From assembly GCF_032670585.1 (NCBI RefSeq), contig NZ_JAVQHL010000002.1:1341311-1405310 (forward strand): a DNA stretch of 64,000 nucleotides. The letters run 5' to 3'. Shown here piece by piece: positions 1 to 8,590 of the stretch (its first letter is position 1; every line of letters starts with the position of its first letter). The notes beneath the pieces were generated by a model. That model was given only the letters and a program-made list of their open reading frames with translations, was not told the DNA's origin and ran no database searches. Origin of the DNA: Ostreiculturibacter nitratireducens (GTDB taxonomy: Bacteria; Pseudomonadota; Alphaproteobacteria; Rhodobacterales; Rhodobacteraceae). Position numbers and translations under genes: made by a program.

Positions 1-541
1 CCGCGATGTCGGGCTTCTCGCCCAGCGCGACCGACAGGATCAGGCCCTGGTAGGTCGCGTAGAGAAGGTCCGCGAGGGTCGGGGCGGCATGGCCCGCCCA
101 GTCCCCGCGCGTTGCCTGCCGCCGCTCGATCAGGCGCACTAGCGCGGCCTTGACCGCGGCGCGGTTCTTTACCACCGCGCGGTGAACATCAGGAGTGGCC
201 AGTGCTTCGGCCGCGATCATCAGGTCGACGCGCGGTGCCTCGGCAGGGTCCATGCCGGCCAGAGCATCGAAGAAGGTGTCGATGATCGCATCCAGGCCGG
301 CACCGGCAGCAGCGCCGCCAAACGCCGACAGCGCCTCGGCCATGCCTGCCTCCGTCACGCCGAGGATCAGGTCGTCCTTCGACTGGAAGTAGTTGTAGAC
401 CGCCCCGGCGCTCAGCCCCGCCTCGCGGAACACGTCGCGCAGGGTGACCTTCGACAGCCCCTTTACGGCGAAGACGCGTCGCGCGGCAGAGAGGATCTGC
501 GCACGCCGCTCTTCCATGGCTTCTTTGGCAATCTTCGGCAT
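1..541 (-). CDS. TetR/AcrR family transcriptional regulator (C-terminus cut by window edge)
   Basis: One-component repressor of the TetR family, expected to bind DNA as a dimer. The visible 180 residues start MPKIAKEAMEERR. An N-terminal helix-turn-helix of about residues 15-60 ends in the typical segment AVYNYFQSKDDLI, followed by a helical ligand-binding domain. The reading frame is open to base 1, so the C-terminus lies outside the window. The start at 541 fits the usual TetR length before the HTH. A palindrome 18 bases upstream (559-570) is a plausible autoregulatory operator. The ligand and targets cannot be read from the sequence. Confidence 0.9.
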   Translation of the reverse strand, partial: MPKIAKEAMEERRAQILSAARRVFAVKGLSKVTLRDVFREAGLSAGAVYNYFQSKDDLILGVTEAGMAEALSAFGGAAAGAGLDAIIDTFFDALAGMDPAEAPRVDLMIAAEALATPDVHRAVVKNRAAVKAALVRLIERRQATRGDWAGHAAPTLADLLYATYQGLILSVALGEKPDIA

Positions 542-558
542 CGACTCACCAGTAAAAC

Positions 559-570
559 GGACAGCCGTCC
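559..570. promoter_or_regulatory. Candidate TetR operator
   Basis: The segment GGACAGCCGTCC contains the inverted repeat GGAC/GTCC with a 4-base centre, in an A/T-richer stretch 18 bases upstream of the tetR start. Position and symmetry suit autoregulation. It is short and could be chance in high-GC DNA. Confidence 0.4.
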
Positions 571-744
571 TATATTGATGAGCCTTGATGCTGTCAAGCG
601 CTGCGAAGCCGGTTTTCCGGTAACGAACCGGAGAAGCCGAGCGGCGTTGGGTGGCGCCCCCCAGATTTGGCGGTGCGGTTCAGACGCCAAGGCCCGAGAA
701 CACGTCGCTGCTGCCTAAGGGGAGACGGCGTTCTTGGGAACGGC

Positions 745-1287
745 TCACCGAGACGGCAGCTTCGGTCGGATCATGGCCACACGCTCCGGCGGAGAAAGAC
801 CTTCTGCGCACTCGAGCGCCAAGAGGTCGCTCAGGAACTTCGGTGCCTCTTCCGCGCCAAGGACTCTGAAGCCAAAGCGGCGATACCACGGCGCATTCCA
901 GGGGACATCGCGCCAGGTCGTAAGGGTCGTCCCGACCACATCCTGTTCGTTCGCGGCGTCCAGAACATGGCGCATGAGCGTTTGCCCGATGCCCCGGCGC
1001 TGCCAGTCGCGCCGCACGGAGATCTCGTCGATGTGAAGGTGGACTTCGACCCTGCGCGCGAGGATGAAGCCGACGATGCCGCAGCCCTCGCCTGTTGCAG
1101 CCAGACGACAATCGCCAGCAGGGACGCGGTCGGACAGATGCCGAGGTGGGCTGGCGCGGTGCGCGAGCCAGCCGAGGCCAGGAATGGCGGAAAAGGCCTG
1201 CGCCGCGGATCGTTCCACGGCATCGAGGGCTTCCATATCCTTCGGGGAAACCTCCCGGATCACGAATCGTGGACGACGGTCACACAT
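745..1287 (-). CDS. GNAT family N-acetyltransferase
   Basis: Acetyl-CoA-dependent N-acetyltransferase of 180 aa, with one GNAT domain filling the protein. The acetyl-CoA pyrophosphate-binding motif is QRRGIG at about residues 96-101 (consensus Q/RxxGxG/A). A late-domain segment PWYRRFGF at about 133-140 matches the usual 'FYxxxGF' strand. The gene overlaps the end of the upstream membrane-protein gene by 8 bases on the same strand, suggesting co-transcription with the hydrolase run behind it. The substrate is not predictable. Confidence 0.9.
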   Translation of the reverse strand: MCDRRPRFVIREVSPKDMEALDAVERSAAQAFSAIPGLGWLAHRASPPRHLSDRVPAGDCRLAATGEGCGIVGFILARRVEVHLHIDEISVRRDWQRRGIGQTLMRHVLDAANEQDVVGTTLTTWRDVPWNAPWYRRFGFRVLGAEEAPKFLSDLLALECAEGLSPPERVAMIRPKLPSR

Positions 1288-1693
1288 GCCGGCTGCCGTC
1301 TCTGGAGGCGAAGGCGAGTGAACAGAGCTCCGCCGCGATGCCGCCGCCGTGGATCAGGAAGCTCAGCGGGATCGCCGGGGCAATCGGGCTTGCCATGATC
1401 GGCTCCCAGAGCATCGCCAGCGCCGAGAGCGGAATGCAGTGGGCGGCGATGGCCAGCAGACTGAAGCGCCGGGGCGCGGGGCCGCGCGCACCCATCCACA
1501 TCGCCACCGCGACCAGCCCCATCAGCGGATAGGCTTGAGCGAGCCCCGCGACGGCCATCGGGTTTTCGGCCAATCCACCATAGGGCCCCAGACCGGTGAA
1601 CAATCCGACATAGGAGCCGACCGTCAGGATCGGCGTCAGCGTCATCAGGAAGCCTGCGTGCCAACGCAGGATGCGGCGTCCGTCGAGCGTCAT
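1280..1693 (-). CDS. Small four-helix membrane protein
   Basis: A 137-aa hydrophobic protein with about four predicted membrane segments (near residues 10-32, 46-66, 76-97 and 100-125), separated by short loops and without catalytic motifs. It overlaps the preceding hydrolase gene by 4 bases and the following acetyltransferase gene by 8 bases, so it sits in a tightly packed minus-strand operon. I recognise no family; a DUF-type inner-membrane protein is the safest description. GC-rich third positions agree with its neighbours. Confidence 0.75.
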   Translation of the reverse strand: MTLDGRRILRWHAGFLMTLTPILTVGSYVGLFTGLGPYGGLAENPMAVAGLAQAYPLMGLVAVAMWMGARGPAPRRFSLLAIAAHCIPLSALAMLWEPIMASPIAPAIPLSFLIHGGGIAAELCSLAFASRDGSRHV

Positions 1694-2577
1694 TGGGCGG
1701 CCTCCATTGCCGTACGTTCGGCGCTGTCTTTTTGGCCCTCGGCGACCATGAGATGCGTTCTCACGAGGGAGGCAAAGCGCGCCGGGTCCTGTTCGGGCAG
1801 CAGATGGCCGGCGTCCGGCACGACGATATGCGCGGCGCCCGGTACGAGGCGCGCCGCTGCATCGGAGACGATGGCGTAGCAGTCGCGCGTTCCGTCCCCG
1901 CGCGCCACCGTCACCGGGCAGTGGATTCGCGAAAGATCCGAGGACCCGAGCGGGATCGGCTGCGTCTGCGCGAAGATCGCTTCAAGGGTGTGAGCAGTGT
2001 CGCGGTAGATCGCCCGGATCGCCTCGGGTTGAGCGTCATGATGGCCGACCCGTCGCGCCGCAGCGTCGATCGCGAGCCGAACGGCGCCCTTTCGGTCACC
2101 GCTTTCGACCGCCTGCGCGACCGGCCCGAAGGCCGCGCCCATATCCGCCATCACGGCGTCGCGCATGGCGTCGTCCTCGATGAAGGTCGGAAAGCCGGGT
2201 TCGTAAAGAAAGAGGCTGCGCACGAGGTCCGGGCGGTCGATGGCCACGGCCAACGCGGAATGCGCCGAAAACGACCACGCGACCAGGTGAACGGGGCCGC
2301 GCCCCAACGACCAGATGAGATCTATGATGTCGTCGCGCTGGCCCGCCGTGCCGAAGGGCCGGCTCGGCCGTGCTACGGCCGGCAGGGCGGGCAGCGACGC
2401 GGTGATCGTCTCGAACGCGTCGGAAAGCTCGCCGGCCGCCGGGGCGAGGCTGCGCAAGTCGCCGAGTACGCCATGCGTCAGCAGAACCGGTTGCCCCTCG
2501 CCTTCGCTGCTGAACGGGACGAAGACGCCTTCGATTTCCAAGTGGCCTCTTGGTCGTATCGGGGTTTCGGTGATCAT
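1690..2577 (-). CDS. Alpha/beta hydrolase
   Basis: A 295-aa alpha/beta-hydrolase-fold protein, presumably cytoplasmic. The early oxyanion-type HG motif is in the segment LLTHGVLGD. The nucleophile elbow is WSFSA (Ser near residue 102), a variant of GxSxG with Ala before Trp. A C-terminal DAGHLLPE supplies the histidine. I chose the ATG at 2577 because an AAGG lies about 9 bases upstream; an ATG at 2595 would overlap the preceding gene by 14 bases and has no ribosome site. It is the second of two tandem hydrolases on this strand. Substrate unknown. Confidence 0.85.
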   Translation of the reverse strand: MITETPIRPRGHLEIEGVFVPFSSEGEGQPVLLTHGVLGDLRSLAPAAGELSDAFETITASLPALPAVARPSRPFGTAGQRDDIIDLIWSLGRGPVHLVAWSFSAHSALAVAIDRPDLVRSLFLYEPGFPTFIEDDAMRDAVMADMGAAFGPVAQAVESGDRKGAVRLAIDAAARRVGHHDAQPEAIRAIYRDTAHTLEAIFAQTQPIPLGSSDLSRIHCPVTVARGDGTRDCYAIVSDAAARLVPGAAHIVVPDAGHLLPEQDPARFASLVRTHLMVAEGQKDSAERTAMEAAQ

Positions 2578-2581
2578 GTCG

Positions 2582-3343
2582 TCACGCCTTTTCATTCAGG
2601 GTTTCGAGAATGGCGGTGCTGATGGCACGACCATGCGCCCTTTCTCCGATAAGCCAGTGCCCCGCGCCGTCGATCGTGCGATGGGCCGCGCCGAAGCTCT
2701 GCGCGAGGCTGCGCGTCAGGGCGATCGGGACCATCTTGTCCTTCGATCCGGCGACGACGACGGCAGGGCATTGAAGCGGGGGCGTCGGGTCGAAAGGTCC
2801 GCCTCGCGCGGGCGCCAGCGCCTCGGCCATGGCTGGTCCGCTGTCGGGGCAAAGGGTTCGCGCGAGGTCCATGCCAGGCATCTCTTCCCTGAACGGCCAT
2901 CCTGGACGGAACCGGATGGCGCGCGTCTCCCAGCCCGTGCCGAACAATCGCGAGAACAGCAGCCTGCGCAGCCAGAGGGGTGCGCCGGGCACCGAGGGCG
3001 GTGGCGCAGGGGCCGCGAGACCGACGGCGCCAACCGCGCCCATGCCGGCAAGTGCCAGGGCAAGAAGCGCCCCGTTAGAATGCCCGACGACGAGAGGTTT
3101 CTCGGCGAACTCCGTTGTCATGGCGCGGGCATGGTCGCGGGCCTCTTCGAGCAGAACGGAGAGCGTCAGGTTCGCAAGGCTGCCGTCGAGCGCGCCTGCA
3201 TCGGTTCGCCGTTGCGGCGCCAGCGTCGGGGCAGCCACGCGGCAACCACGGTCGCGGAAGGCGTCGGCGAGAGCGCCCATGGTCTCTCCTGTCGAACAGA
3301 CGCCGTGGAGCAGCAGCACGGGAGGCAGGTGCAGATCAGGCAT
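2582..3343 (-). CDS. Alpha/beta hydrolase
   Basis: A 253-aa alpha/beta-fold hydrolase. LLLHGVCSTG gives the oxyanion region, GHSNGA the nucleophile elbow (Ser near residue 89), and DGAGHWL near the C-terminus the catalytic His. The start at 3343 (MPDLHLPP) avoids overlap with the upstream gene; an in-frame ATG at 3364 would overlap it by 29 bases. It is 4 bases upstream of the next hydrolase. The two proteins are clearly divergent, so if they arose by duplication it is old. Esterase, lipase or lactonase activity is possible. Confidence 0.85.
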   Translation of the reverse strand: MPDLHLPPVLLLHGVCSTGETMGALADAFRDRGCRVAAPTLAPQRRTDAGALDGSLANLTLSVLLEEARDHARAMTTEFAEKPLVVGHSNGALLALALAGMGAVGAVGLAAPAPPPSVPGAPLWLRRLLFSRLFGTGWETRAIRFRPGWPFREEMPGMDLARTLCPDSGPAMAEALAPARGGPFDPTPPLQCPAVVVAGSKDKMVPIALTRSLAQSFGAAHRTIDGAGHWLIGERAHGRAISTAILETLNEKA

Positions 3344-3851
3344 CGCGATCCCGTCCCATGTCACGCTCGAGCCAGACCATGCGATCGAGATACCAGAGCT
3401 TGCAGAGCATGCCGGTGGCGTATCCGAGCGCCGTCAACCACGGGTCGAGGACCACGACGCCGTAAAGCACGGCGGCGTGGCCCAGGCCCGAGCTGAGGAT
3501 CAGGACGCGCGGCACGGTGCGGTGCCAGCGTGGCAGGTCGGCGCGCGGCGTCCGAACCCATCGGCGTTCGCCGATTACCGCCTGCGCGCCCCAGTTATCG
3601 GTGGACTTGGGAACCGGCGTCATGCGTGGATTGAGCCAAAGAAACAGCACCGCCCCGAGGAGCGCCGCGATGCACCACGGGCCGATCCACACACGGCTCC
3701 AGCCGGCGAGGATCAGGAGCGGCAGACCGAGGCCGATGCGCGTCCAGACGCTGACAGGGTGCGTGTGCCGCGCCCAGGCGTCGGCATCGGCGCCCGAAAT
3801 CATCGGGAAGACCGCCGCAAGCCCCCGTCGAGACAAGGTCGAACCGCTCAT
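3336..3851 (-). CDS. DUF6653-like membrane protein
   Basis: A 171-aa protein with about three to four hydrophobic segments. The segments HPVSVWTR, FLWLNPRMTPVP and GERRWV followed by a Trp/His-containing stretch resemble the DUF6653 family of small predicted membrane proteins as I recall it; this was not searched. Its start overlaps the SDR gene stop by 4 bases (ATGA), so translation is probably coupled. No catalytic motif is evident. Confidence 0.7.
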   Translation of the reverse strand: MSGSTLSRRGLAAVFPMISGADADAWARHTHPVSVWTRIGLGLPLLILAGWSRVWIGPWCIAALLGAVLFLWLNPRMTPVPKSTDNWGAQAVIGERRWVRTPRADLPRWHRTVPRVLILSSGLGHAAVLYGVVVLDPWLTALGYATGMLCKLWYLDRMVWLERDMGRDRDA

Positions 3852-4663
3852 TGCTCGACCTCCGGCCGGGCGGCGGTGCCCGCCAGCAGCCCGCCGTCTA
3901 GCGCAAGATCGGAGCCGGTCATGTAGCGGGCCTCATCGGAGGCGAGCAGAACCGCCAGCGCCGCCACCTCCGCTGGTTCGCCGAAGCGGCGCAGCGGCGT
4001 GTCGGCGACGAAATCGGCCATCCGCGCCGCACGCTCGGGGCCGTCGCCCAGCATCGGCTCCCAAATCGGCGTCAAGATGGCTGCGGGCGAGATCGAGTTG
4101 CAGCGGATGCCGAGGTCACGCTCGGCGCAATGGAGCGCAACGCTGCGCGTGTGGTTCAGCACCGCGGCCTTGGAGGCGGCATAGGCGGCTGCGGCCGGGA
4201 TTCCGACATGGCCCGAGCGCGAGGCTATGTTAACGATCGAACCGCCGCCCCGCGCGCCCATGACGCGGATCGCCATCTGGCAGCCGAGCACCACGCCTTC
4301 GAGATTGGTGGCAAGCACCGCACGCCAGTCGGTTAGCGCGACGGTGGCTACATCCTGCGCCGCGCCATCCTCGAGGCCGGTGATACCGGCATTGTTCACA
4401 AGCACATCCAGCCGTCCGTCGCGGGCGAGGATGGCCCGCTCAGCATCGCGCCAATCGTCCGGTTCGCGCACATCGAGCGCGAGAGCGCTCGCGGCCGGGC
4501 CGATCGCACCGGCGACAGCCTCCGCGGCGGCGGCGTCGATGTCGCTGACCCAGACATGCGCACCCTCGGCTGCGAACGCCTGAGCGATCGCGGCGCCGAT
4601 CCCGCGCCCGGCGCCCGTCACGAGCGCAATCTTTCCCTGCAATCGCATTCCGTTTCCTTTCAT
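3848..4663 (-). CDS. SDR family NAD(P)-dependent oxidoreductase
   Basis: Classical short-chain dehydrogenase/reductase of 271 aa. It has the cofactor motif TGAGRGIG (residues 16-23), an Asp after the second strand (VSDIDA) favouring NAD(H), the structural NNAG (90-93), the catalytic Ser in NIASRSG, and YxxxK as YAASK (161-165). The C-terminal SDLALDGG segment is typical. An alternative start MRLQGK lies five residues in. It couples by a 4-base overlap to the DUF6653-like gene, and the LysE gene ends 6 bases upstream. Substrate not predictable. Confidence 0.9.
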   Translation of the reverse strand: MKGNGMRLQGKIALVTGAGRGIGAAIAQAFAAEGAHVWVSDIDAAAAEAVAGAIGPAASALALDVREPDDWRDAERAILARDGRLDVLVNNAGITGLEDGAAQDVATVALTDWRAVLATNLEGVVLGCQMAIRVMGARGGGSIVNIASRSGHVGIPAAAAYAASKAAVLNHTRSVALHCAERDLGIRCNSISPAAILTPIWEPMLGDGPERAARMADFVADTPLRRFGEPAEVAALAVLLASDEARYMTGSDLALDGGLLAGTAARPEVEQ

Positions 4664-4669
4664 CCCTGA

Positions 4670-5293
4670 TCAGCCGCGAAGCGCCATGATCCCGGCCGCG
4701 GCGAGAACCATCGCGACGGCGCCCGCACCGATCTGCAGAACCGGACCGCTGCCTGGACGCGTTCCGATGCGGTCCAGCACCAGCGCCACACCCGCGAACC
4801 ATGCGAAGTGCAGCAGGCACACGACGAGCGCGAATGCGCTGCGGTCCGCGGTAGAGGCGGTGGCGAGGCCGCTCGCACCGAAGACCGCGGCAAAGAAGAG
4901 CGGCGTCTTCGGGTTCAGGAGGGCGGCGAGCGCGCCGTCGCGGAACGCGCCGGTGCGGGAGGTCTGCGGCGGCCCCGATCGCGTATCCGATTGCACTCTT
5001 CGGGCAAGCGACAGGAACCGCCAGGCCAACCAGAAGAGCACGAGGCCGCCGAGGAGGCGGAGGGCCGCCTCCGCTCCGGGGATGCGCGCGGTGACGGCGC
5101 CGGTGCCGAGCGCGGCACCGACGATCCAGACACCTGCGCCCAGCGTATTGCCGAGCGCCGCGGCGATGCCAGCCGGGCGCCCCCCTGCCAGCGCGTTGCG
5201 CGAGACCGCCGCGAAGTCGAGCCCCGGCATCATCAGCACGGGCAGGACCATGGCGAGCGTGGCCGGTGCGTGGAGGGTCCAGAAGCCGGTCAT
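4670..5293 (-). CDS. LysE family translocator
   Basis: A 207-aa inner-membrane exporter of the LysE/RhtB family, which exports amino acids or related small molecules by a proton-coupled mechanism. Features include an N-terminal hydrophobic segment with a PGLD-type loop, about six membrane segments, and the family-typical LLNPKTPLFF at about residues 127-136. I chose the ATG at 5293 because the longer in-frame start at 5341 would overlap the DUF1127 gene. It is 11 bases downstream of that gene and probably shares its transcript. Confidence 0.88.
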   Translation of the reverse strand: MTGFWTLHAPATLAMVLPVLMMPGLDFAAVSRNALAGGRPAGIAAALGNTLGAGVWIVGAALGTGAVTARIPGAEAALRLLGGLVLFWLAWRFLSLARRVQSDTRSGPPQTSRTGAFRDGALAALLNPKTPLFFAAVFGASGLATASTADRSAFALVVCLLHFAWFAGVALVLDRIGTRPGSGPVLQIGAGAVAMVLAAAGIMALRG

Positions 5294-5304
5294 GATCTCG
5301 CCTT

Positions 5305-5544
5305 TCAGTCCGCGGGACGTCGCAGCGCCAGCGGATCCCAAGTGGCACGCCTCGCGAACGCTTTCGCCTGTTCGCGTGTCATCCCGACGTCTTCGAGGAG
5401 GTAGTCGGGAAGGCCCGCCAGATGGCGGAAGTCCCGGGCCTCGCGCGCCCGCCGAAGCAGGGCGTGCAGATGGCGCGTGCCCTTTCGGGGCAGGTCGGTG
5501 AAATCGAGGGTCGGGAAGACTCTCTTCAGAACATTGTCCGTCAT
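5305..5544 (-). CDS. DUF1127 small protein
   Basis: A 79-aa protein with the C-terminal DUF1127 domain: a basic, Arg-rich helix (ARREARDFRHL-like) followed by LPDYLLEDVGMTREQA. Proteins of this class in alphaproteobacteria have been linked to RNA binding and to phosphate/carbon adaptation, which is family knowledge rather than evidence here. The start at 5544 (MTDNVLKR) is the only ATG close to the domain. It lies between the nitronate monooxygenase and LysE genes on the same strand. Confidence 0.85.
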   Translation of the reverse strand: MTDNVLKRVFPTLDFTDLPRKGTRHLHALLRRAREARDFRHLAGLPDYLLEDVGMTREQAKAFARRATWDPLALRRPAD

Positions 5545-5572
5545 GTCGTCTCTCTCAGAATGGGTTCGGTAT

Positions 5573-6634
5573 TCAGGCCGGGGCAGTCTCGGCGGTCGCG
5601 TGATGAAGGGCGGCCATAACGGCCGCTGCACCGGTCGCACGCCGCGCCAGCGCCGCGATGGTCTCGTGCGCTTCGCGGGTCATTTCGTCGACGATCTGCG
5701 CCGCCGGTTTCAGCTCGCGGATCTTGCCGGCGCTCTGGCCCGCGGTCAGGCAGAGCTGGTCGAGGTCGCCCTCTACGTCGCGCGTCGGCAGGTATACGGA
5801 GAAGCGCGGCAGCGGCACCTCGCCACTGGGCGTGCGCAGGGTTCCGGCGGTCTGGCCGGCGGTCGCGGCCATCGCCTCTTCCTCGCGGCCGGCCCATTCG
5901 TCGGTCGCCGCGTTGCGGATCACCCGCATGGGCTGGAGCGGCATCTCGGGGCCGAAGAGCGTGGTCGAGAGCGTGTCGCCCACGCCTGCCTCCAGCACCC
6001 GGGCTTTGTATCCGTCGTTCGCGTCGGCTTCGCGGCTGGCGAGGAACCGCGTGCCGCACCAGACCGCCTCGGCACCGAGGGCCAGCGCGGCCGCCATGCT
6101 GGCGCCGTCGGTGATGCCACCAGCGGCGATCACCGGGATCGGGGCGACGGCGGCGCGGACGGCGGGCAGGAGGTTGAAGGTCGTCGCGACCGAGCGGTTG
6201 TGGCCGCCGCCCTCGAGCCCCTGCACGATGATCGCCTCGGCGCCGAGGGCCTTGGCATCCAGCGCCTCCTCGACCGAGCCGACCTGCATCCAGAAGGCGC
6301 TGCCTCCCGCCTTGATCCGTGCGACCTGGTCACGGGTCGGGTTGCCCCAGAAGACCACGCAGAGCGCCACGCCTTCCTCGGCCAGCACGTCGAGATGCGC
6401 GTCGGTGATCATCGGCGCGAGCAGATCGACGCCGAACGGCTTGTCGGTCTTCTCCTTCACCGCGCGCACCATGGCGCGCAGGGCCTCGGCGGGGGCGACG
6501 TCGGCGCCGATCATGCCGAGCCCGCCCGCGTTCGAGACGGCGGCGGCGAGATCGGGCCGGGCGACCATGGCCATCCCGGCGTTCAGGATCGGGGTCTTGA
6601 TGCCGAAGCGGCGGGTGATTGCGGTGTCGAACAT
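5573..6634 (-). CDS. Nitronate monooxygenase (2-nitropropane dioxygenase family)
   Basis: FMN-dependent TIM-barrel oxidase of 353 aa that converts nitronates such as propionate-3-nitronate into carbonyl compounds and nitrite. The N-terminal PILNAGMAMVARPDLAAAV and GGLGMIGA segments are family-typical. The motif QGLEGGGHN carries the likely catalytic His at about residue 145. IPVIAAGGITDG and AVWCGTRFLAS match the FMN phosphate-binding strands. The closest functional class within the family is uncertain, since enoyl-reductase-like members look alike. It ends 28 bases before the DUF1127 gene on the same strand. Confidence 0.88.
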   Translation of the reverse strand: MFDTAITRRFGIKTPILNAGMAMVARPDLAAAVSNAGGLGMIGADVAPAEALRAMVRAVKEKTDKPFGVDLLAPMITDAHLDVLAEEGVALCVVFWGNPTRDQVARIKAGGSAFWMQVGSVEEALDAKALGAEAIIVQGLEGGGHNRSVATTFNLLPAVRAAVAPIPVIAAGGITDGASMAAALALGAEAVWCGTRFLASREADANDGYKARVLEAGVGDTLSTTLFGPEMPLQPMRVIRNAATDEWAGREEEAMAATAGQTAGTLRTPSGEVPLPRFSVYLPTRDVEGDLDQLCLTAGQSAGKIRELKPAAQIVDEMTREAHETIAALARRATGAAAVMAALHHATAETAPA

Positions 6635-6772
6635 CAGGGTCTTTCCTTTTCACGAGGCATGAAGAGGGCGGCCGGCCAAGCGCCATGCGCCGCCCGTTGA
6701 GTTCGGTCAGTTTCTGCCAGAGTTGCCCGGCGCCGCGTCAGGGGAGGAACTGCGGCGCCGGGGCTTGCGGGC

Positions 6773-7210
6773 TCAGACGGGGGTCGTCTCGTGCCGCATC
6801 AGGCGCCAGCCGAAGATCCCGATGAGGAAGAAGCTGACGTTTCCGGCGAAGTCGAGGAGCATGAGGGGCGTGAACATTTCCACTACCCAGACGAACCATG
6901 CGTTGAAGACGAAGAACGGGATCGAGGCGAGAAGCCCGAAACCGAGGAACGTCATCGCAGTGAAGCGCGAGAGCGGCATGAGCGAGCCGCAAAGGACCGC
7001 TTGCGCGCCGAAACAGCCCATGAGGAGCGCGGTGGTATCGCTCAGGTGTTGATACTCGGGCTTCAGCGACAGCTCTTCGACCATGTGGGGTGTCAGAAGG
7101 CACCAGCCGCCGAGGCCGAGGAACACCAGAGCCTGAGCGGTTTTCATCACCTTAGCCGTGCGTCGGGTCGAGGAGTTGGCGGTGCCGTCGAGGGTCATTG
7201 CATGTGTCAT
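6773..7210 (-). CDS. Small four-helix membrane protein
   Basis: A 145-aa protein with about four predicted transmembrane helices (approximately residues 22-42, 58-78, 82-104 and 112-136) and a polar N-terminus. No motif identifies a family. The second Met (residue 5) is an equally plausible start. It stands alone: 138 bases separate it from the nitronate monooxygenase gene downstream, and 128 bases from the end of the regulator gene upstream. Function unknown. Confidence 0.72.
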   Translation of the reverse strand: MTHAMTLDGTANSSTRRTAKVMKTAQALVFLGLGGWCLLTPHMVEELSLKPEYQHLSDTTALLMGCFGAQAVLCGSLMPLSRFTAMTFLGFGLLASIPFFVFNAWFVWVVEMFTPLMLLDFAGNVSFFLIGIFGWRLMRHETTPV

Positions 7211-7338
7211 TGCGGGGGTTCGCAGTCCTTGCAGATCGAGACGCCATTCGTGTCGGTGCCGTTTCGTGTCGCGGCCTGACTACCTCGAAACGACCCCAGG
7301 CCCCTAGGACAAGGACCCGACAGTTTCTGCCATTGGTG

Positions 7339-8409
7339 TCAGTCTTCCGGCGTCGACCGGCTGCGCAGCGCGCTCGGGGTCTTGCCGAAGGCCTTGACGA
7401 GCGCGCGGCGGAGGCTTTGCTCGTCGCGCAAACCGGACCGTTCGGCCACGCGCACCAGCGGCAGGGCCGTCGTCTCGATCAGCTGCCGCGCGCGTTCGGC
7501 CCTCAGCATCTCGACAAGTTTCGCGGGCGTCGTCCCTGTCCGCTCCACGAAGCGGCGCGCAAAGTTGCGGGGGCTCATGCCCGCCAGATCCGCCAGATCG
7601 GCCACCGTGACCTGCACGTGCAGGTTCTCGCTCAGCCATTGCAGCATCCCGTCGAACCGGTCGCTCGCCTCCATCTGCATGACGAGTGCTGCCGACAGTC
7701 GGCTCTGGCTCGATCCGCGCCGCATCGGCAGGAGGCCCGCCTTGGCGATGGCGAAGGACATCGCCCGCCCGCAATCCCGCTCCAGCACCTCGAGTGTGAA
7801 CTCGACCGCAGGCATGGATCCCGCCGTGGTCACGATTGGCCCGTCCTCGACCCAGAGCGGGTCAGGATCGAACTCCACCTCCGGAAACTCGGCCCTGAAG
7901 ACTTGTGCTGCGACCGTATGGATCGTCGCGCGCCGCCCCCGCAGCAGACCCAGCCGACCGAGGATCAGGGCGGCAGACCCCACGGCGACGATGCGGCAGC
8001 CGCTGGAGGCAACCGTCGCCATGGCCCGCGCAAATCCCGAATCGGCCGCGAGCCGCTCCTGGTTCTCCGGCGCGGCGCTGCCGATGTAGAGCAGGTCGAG
8101 CCGCGCACCGAGGTCGGAGAGAGCCTTCTCCACGACGATCTGAAACCCTGACCACGTCGTCACCGGACCTCGCTTCAGCCCGACGACCATCGTCTCGTAG
8201 CTGGGGCAGGCGAGCCCTTCCGCCTCCGCAATCACCGGTGCGAGGCGGAACATGTCGATCTCCCAGAGGATGTCGCTTGCCGCCATTCCCTCGTAGACGA
8301 GGAACCCGACGCGGCGGATCGGCTGTATCTGACTGTTCCGCGACACGGTGCGATGATCTCTCTCGATGCGGCGAAAGCGCTCCTGAATTGGCAATGCCAC
8401 GGGGAGCAT
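7339..8409 (-). CDS. GlxA-type AraC family transcriptional regulator
   Basis: A 356-aa regulator with two domains. An N-terminal DJ-1/PfpI-like (GATase1-like) sensor spans about residues 30-215, with the start VGFLVYEGM and the AGSMPAVEF segment near its end. A C-terminal AraC-type double helix-turn-helix spans about 250-345, including the DLADLAGMSPRNFARRF and SLRRALVKAFGKTP segments. This arrangement is typical of GlxA/CdhR/ArgR-type regulators, which often control amine, betaine or amino-acid catabolism. It is divergent from the cupin-acetyltransferase gene. The start is uncertain; the conserved domain begins about 30 residues in. Confidence 0.87.
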   Translation of the reverse strand: MLPVALPIQERFRRIERDHRTVSRNSQIQPIRRVGFLVYEGMAASDILWEIDMFRLAPVIAEAEGLACPSYETMVVGLKRGPVTTWSGFQIVVEKALSDLGARLDLLYIGSAAPENQERLAADSGFARAMATVASSGCRIVAVGSAALILGRLGLLRGRRATIHTVAAQVFRAEFPEVEFDPDPLWVEDGPIVTTAGSMPAVEFTLEVLERDCGRAMSFAIAKAGLLPMRRGSSQSRLSAALVMQMEASDRFDGMLQWLSENLHVQVTVADLADLAGMSPRNFARRFVERTGTTPAKLVEMLRAERARQLIETTALPLVRVAERSGLRDEQSLRRALVKAFGKTPSALRSRSTPED

Positions 8410-8590
8410 TGGGGAAGAACGGAAACCAGTCCATCGTTTGCTGCCGTGTTGGCAGAATTTGATGCTAACGAGTCATTTGAGCCGACGGATGCTTATGGAC
8501 AGTGTTGTGCCCGAACCGTTCCAAAGCCGCGACTTCTCCGGCCGTTCGTTCCACCTGCCGAAGCGTTTCAAACGAGAGAGCCACGTCCCG

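Noticed and set aside
182..718. Long plus-strand reading frames opposite the TetR gene
   Set aside because: They are mirror frames of GC-rich coding DNA, with no motif and no ribosome site; the minus-strand TetR protein is clear.
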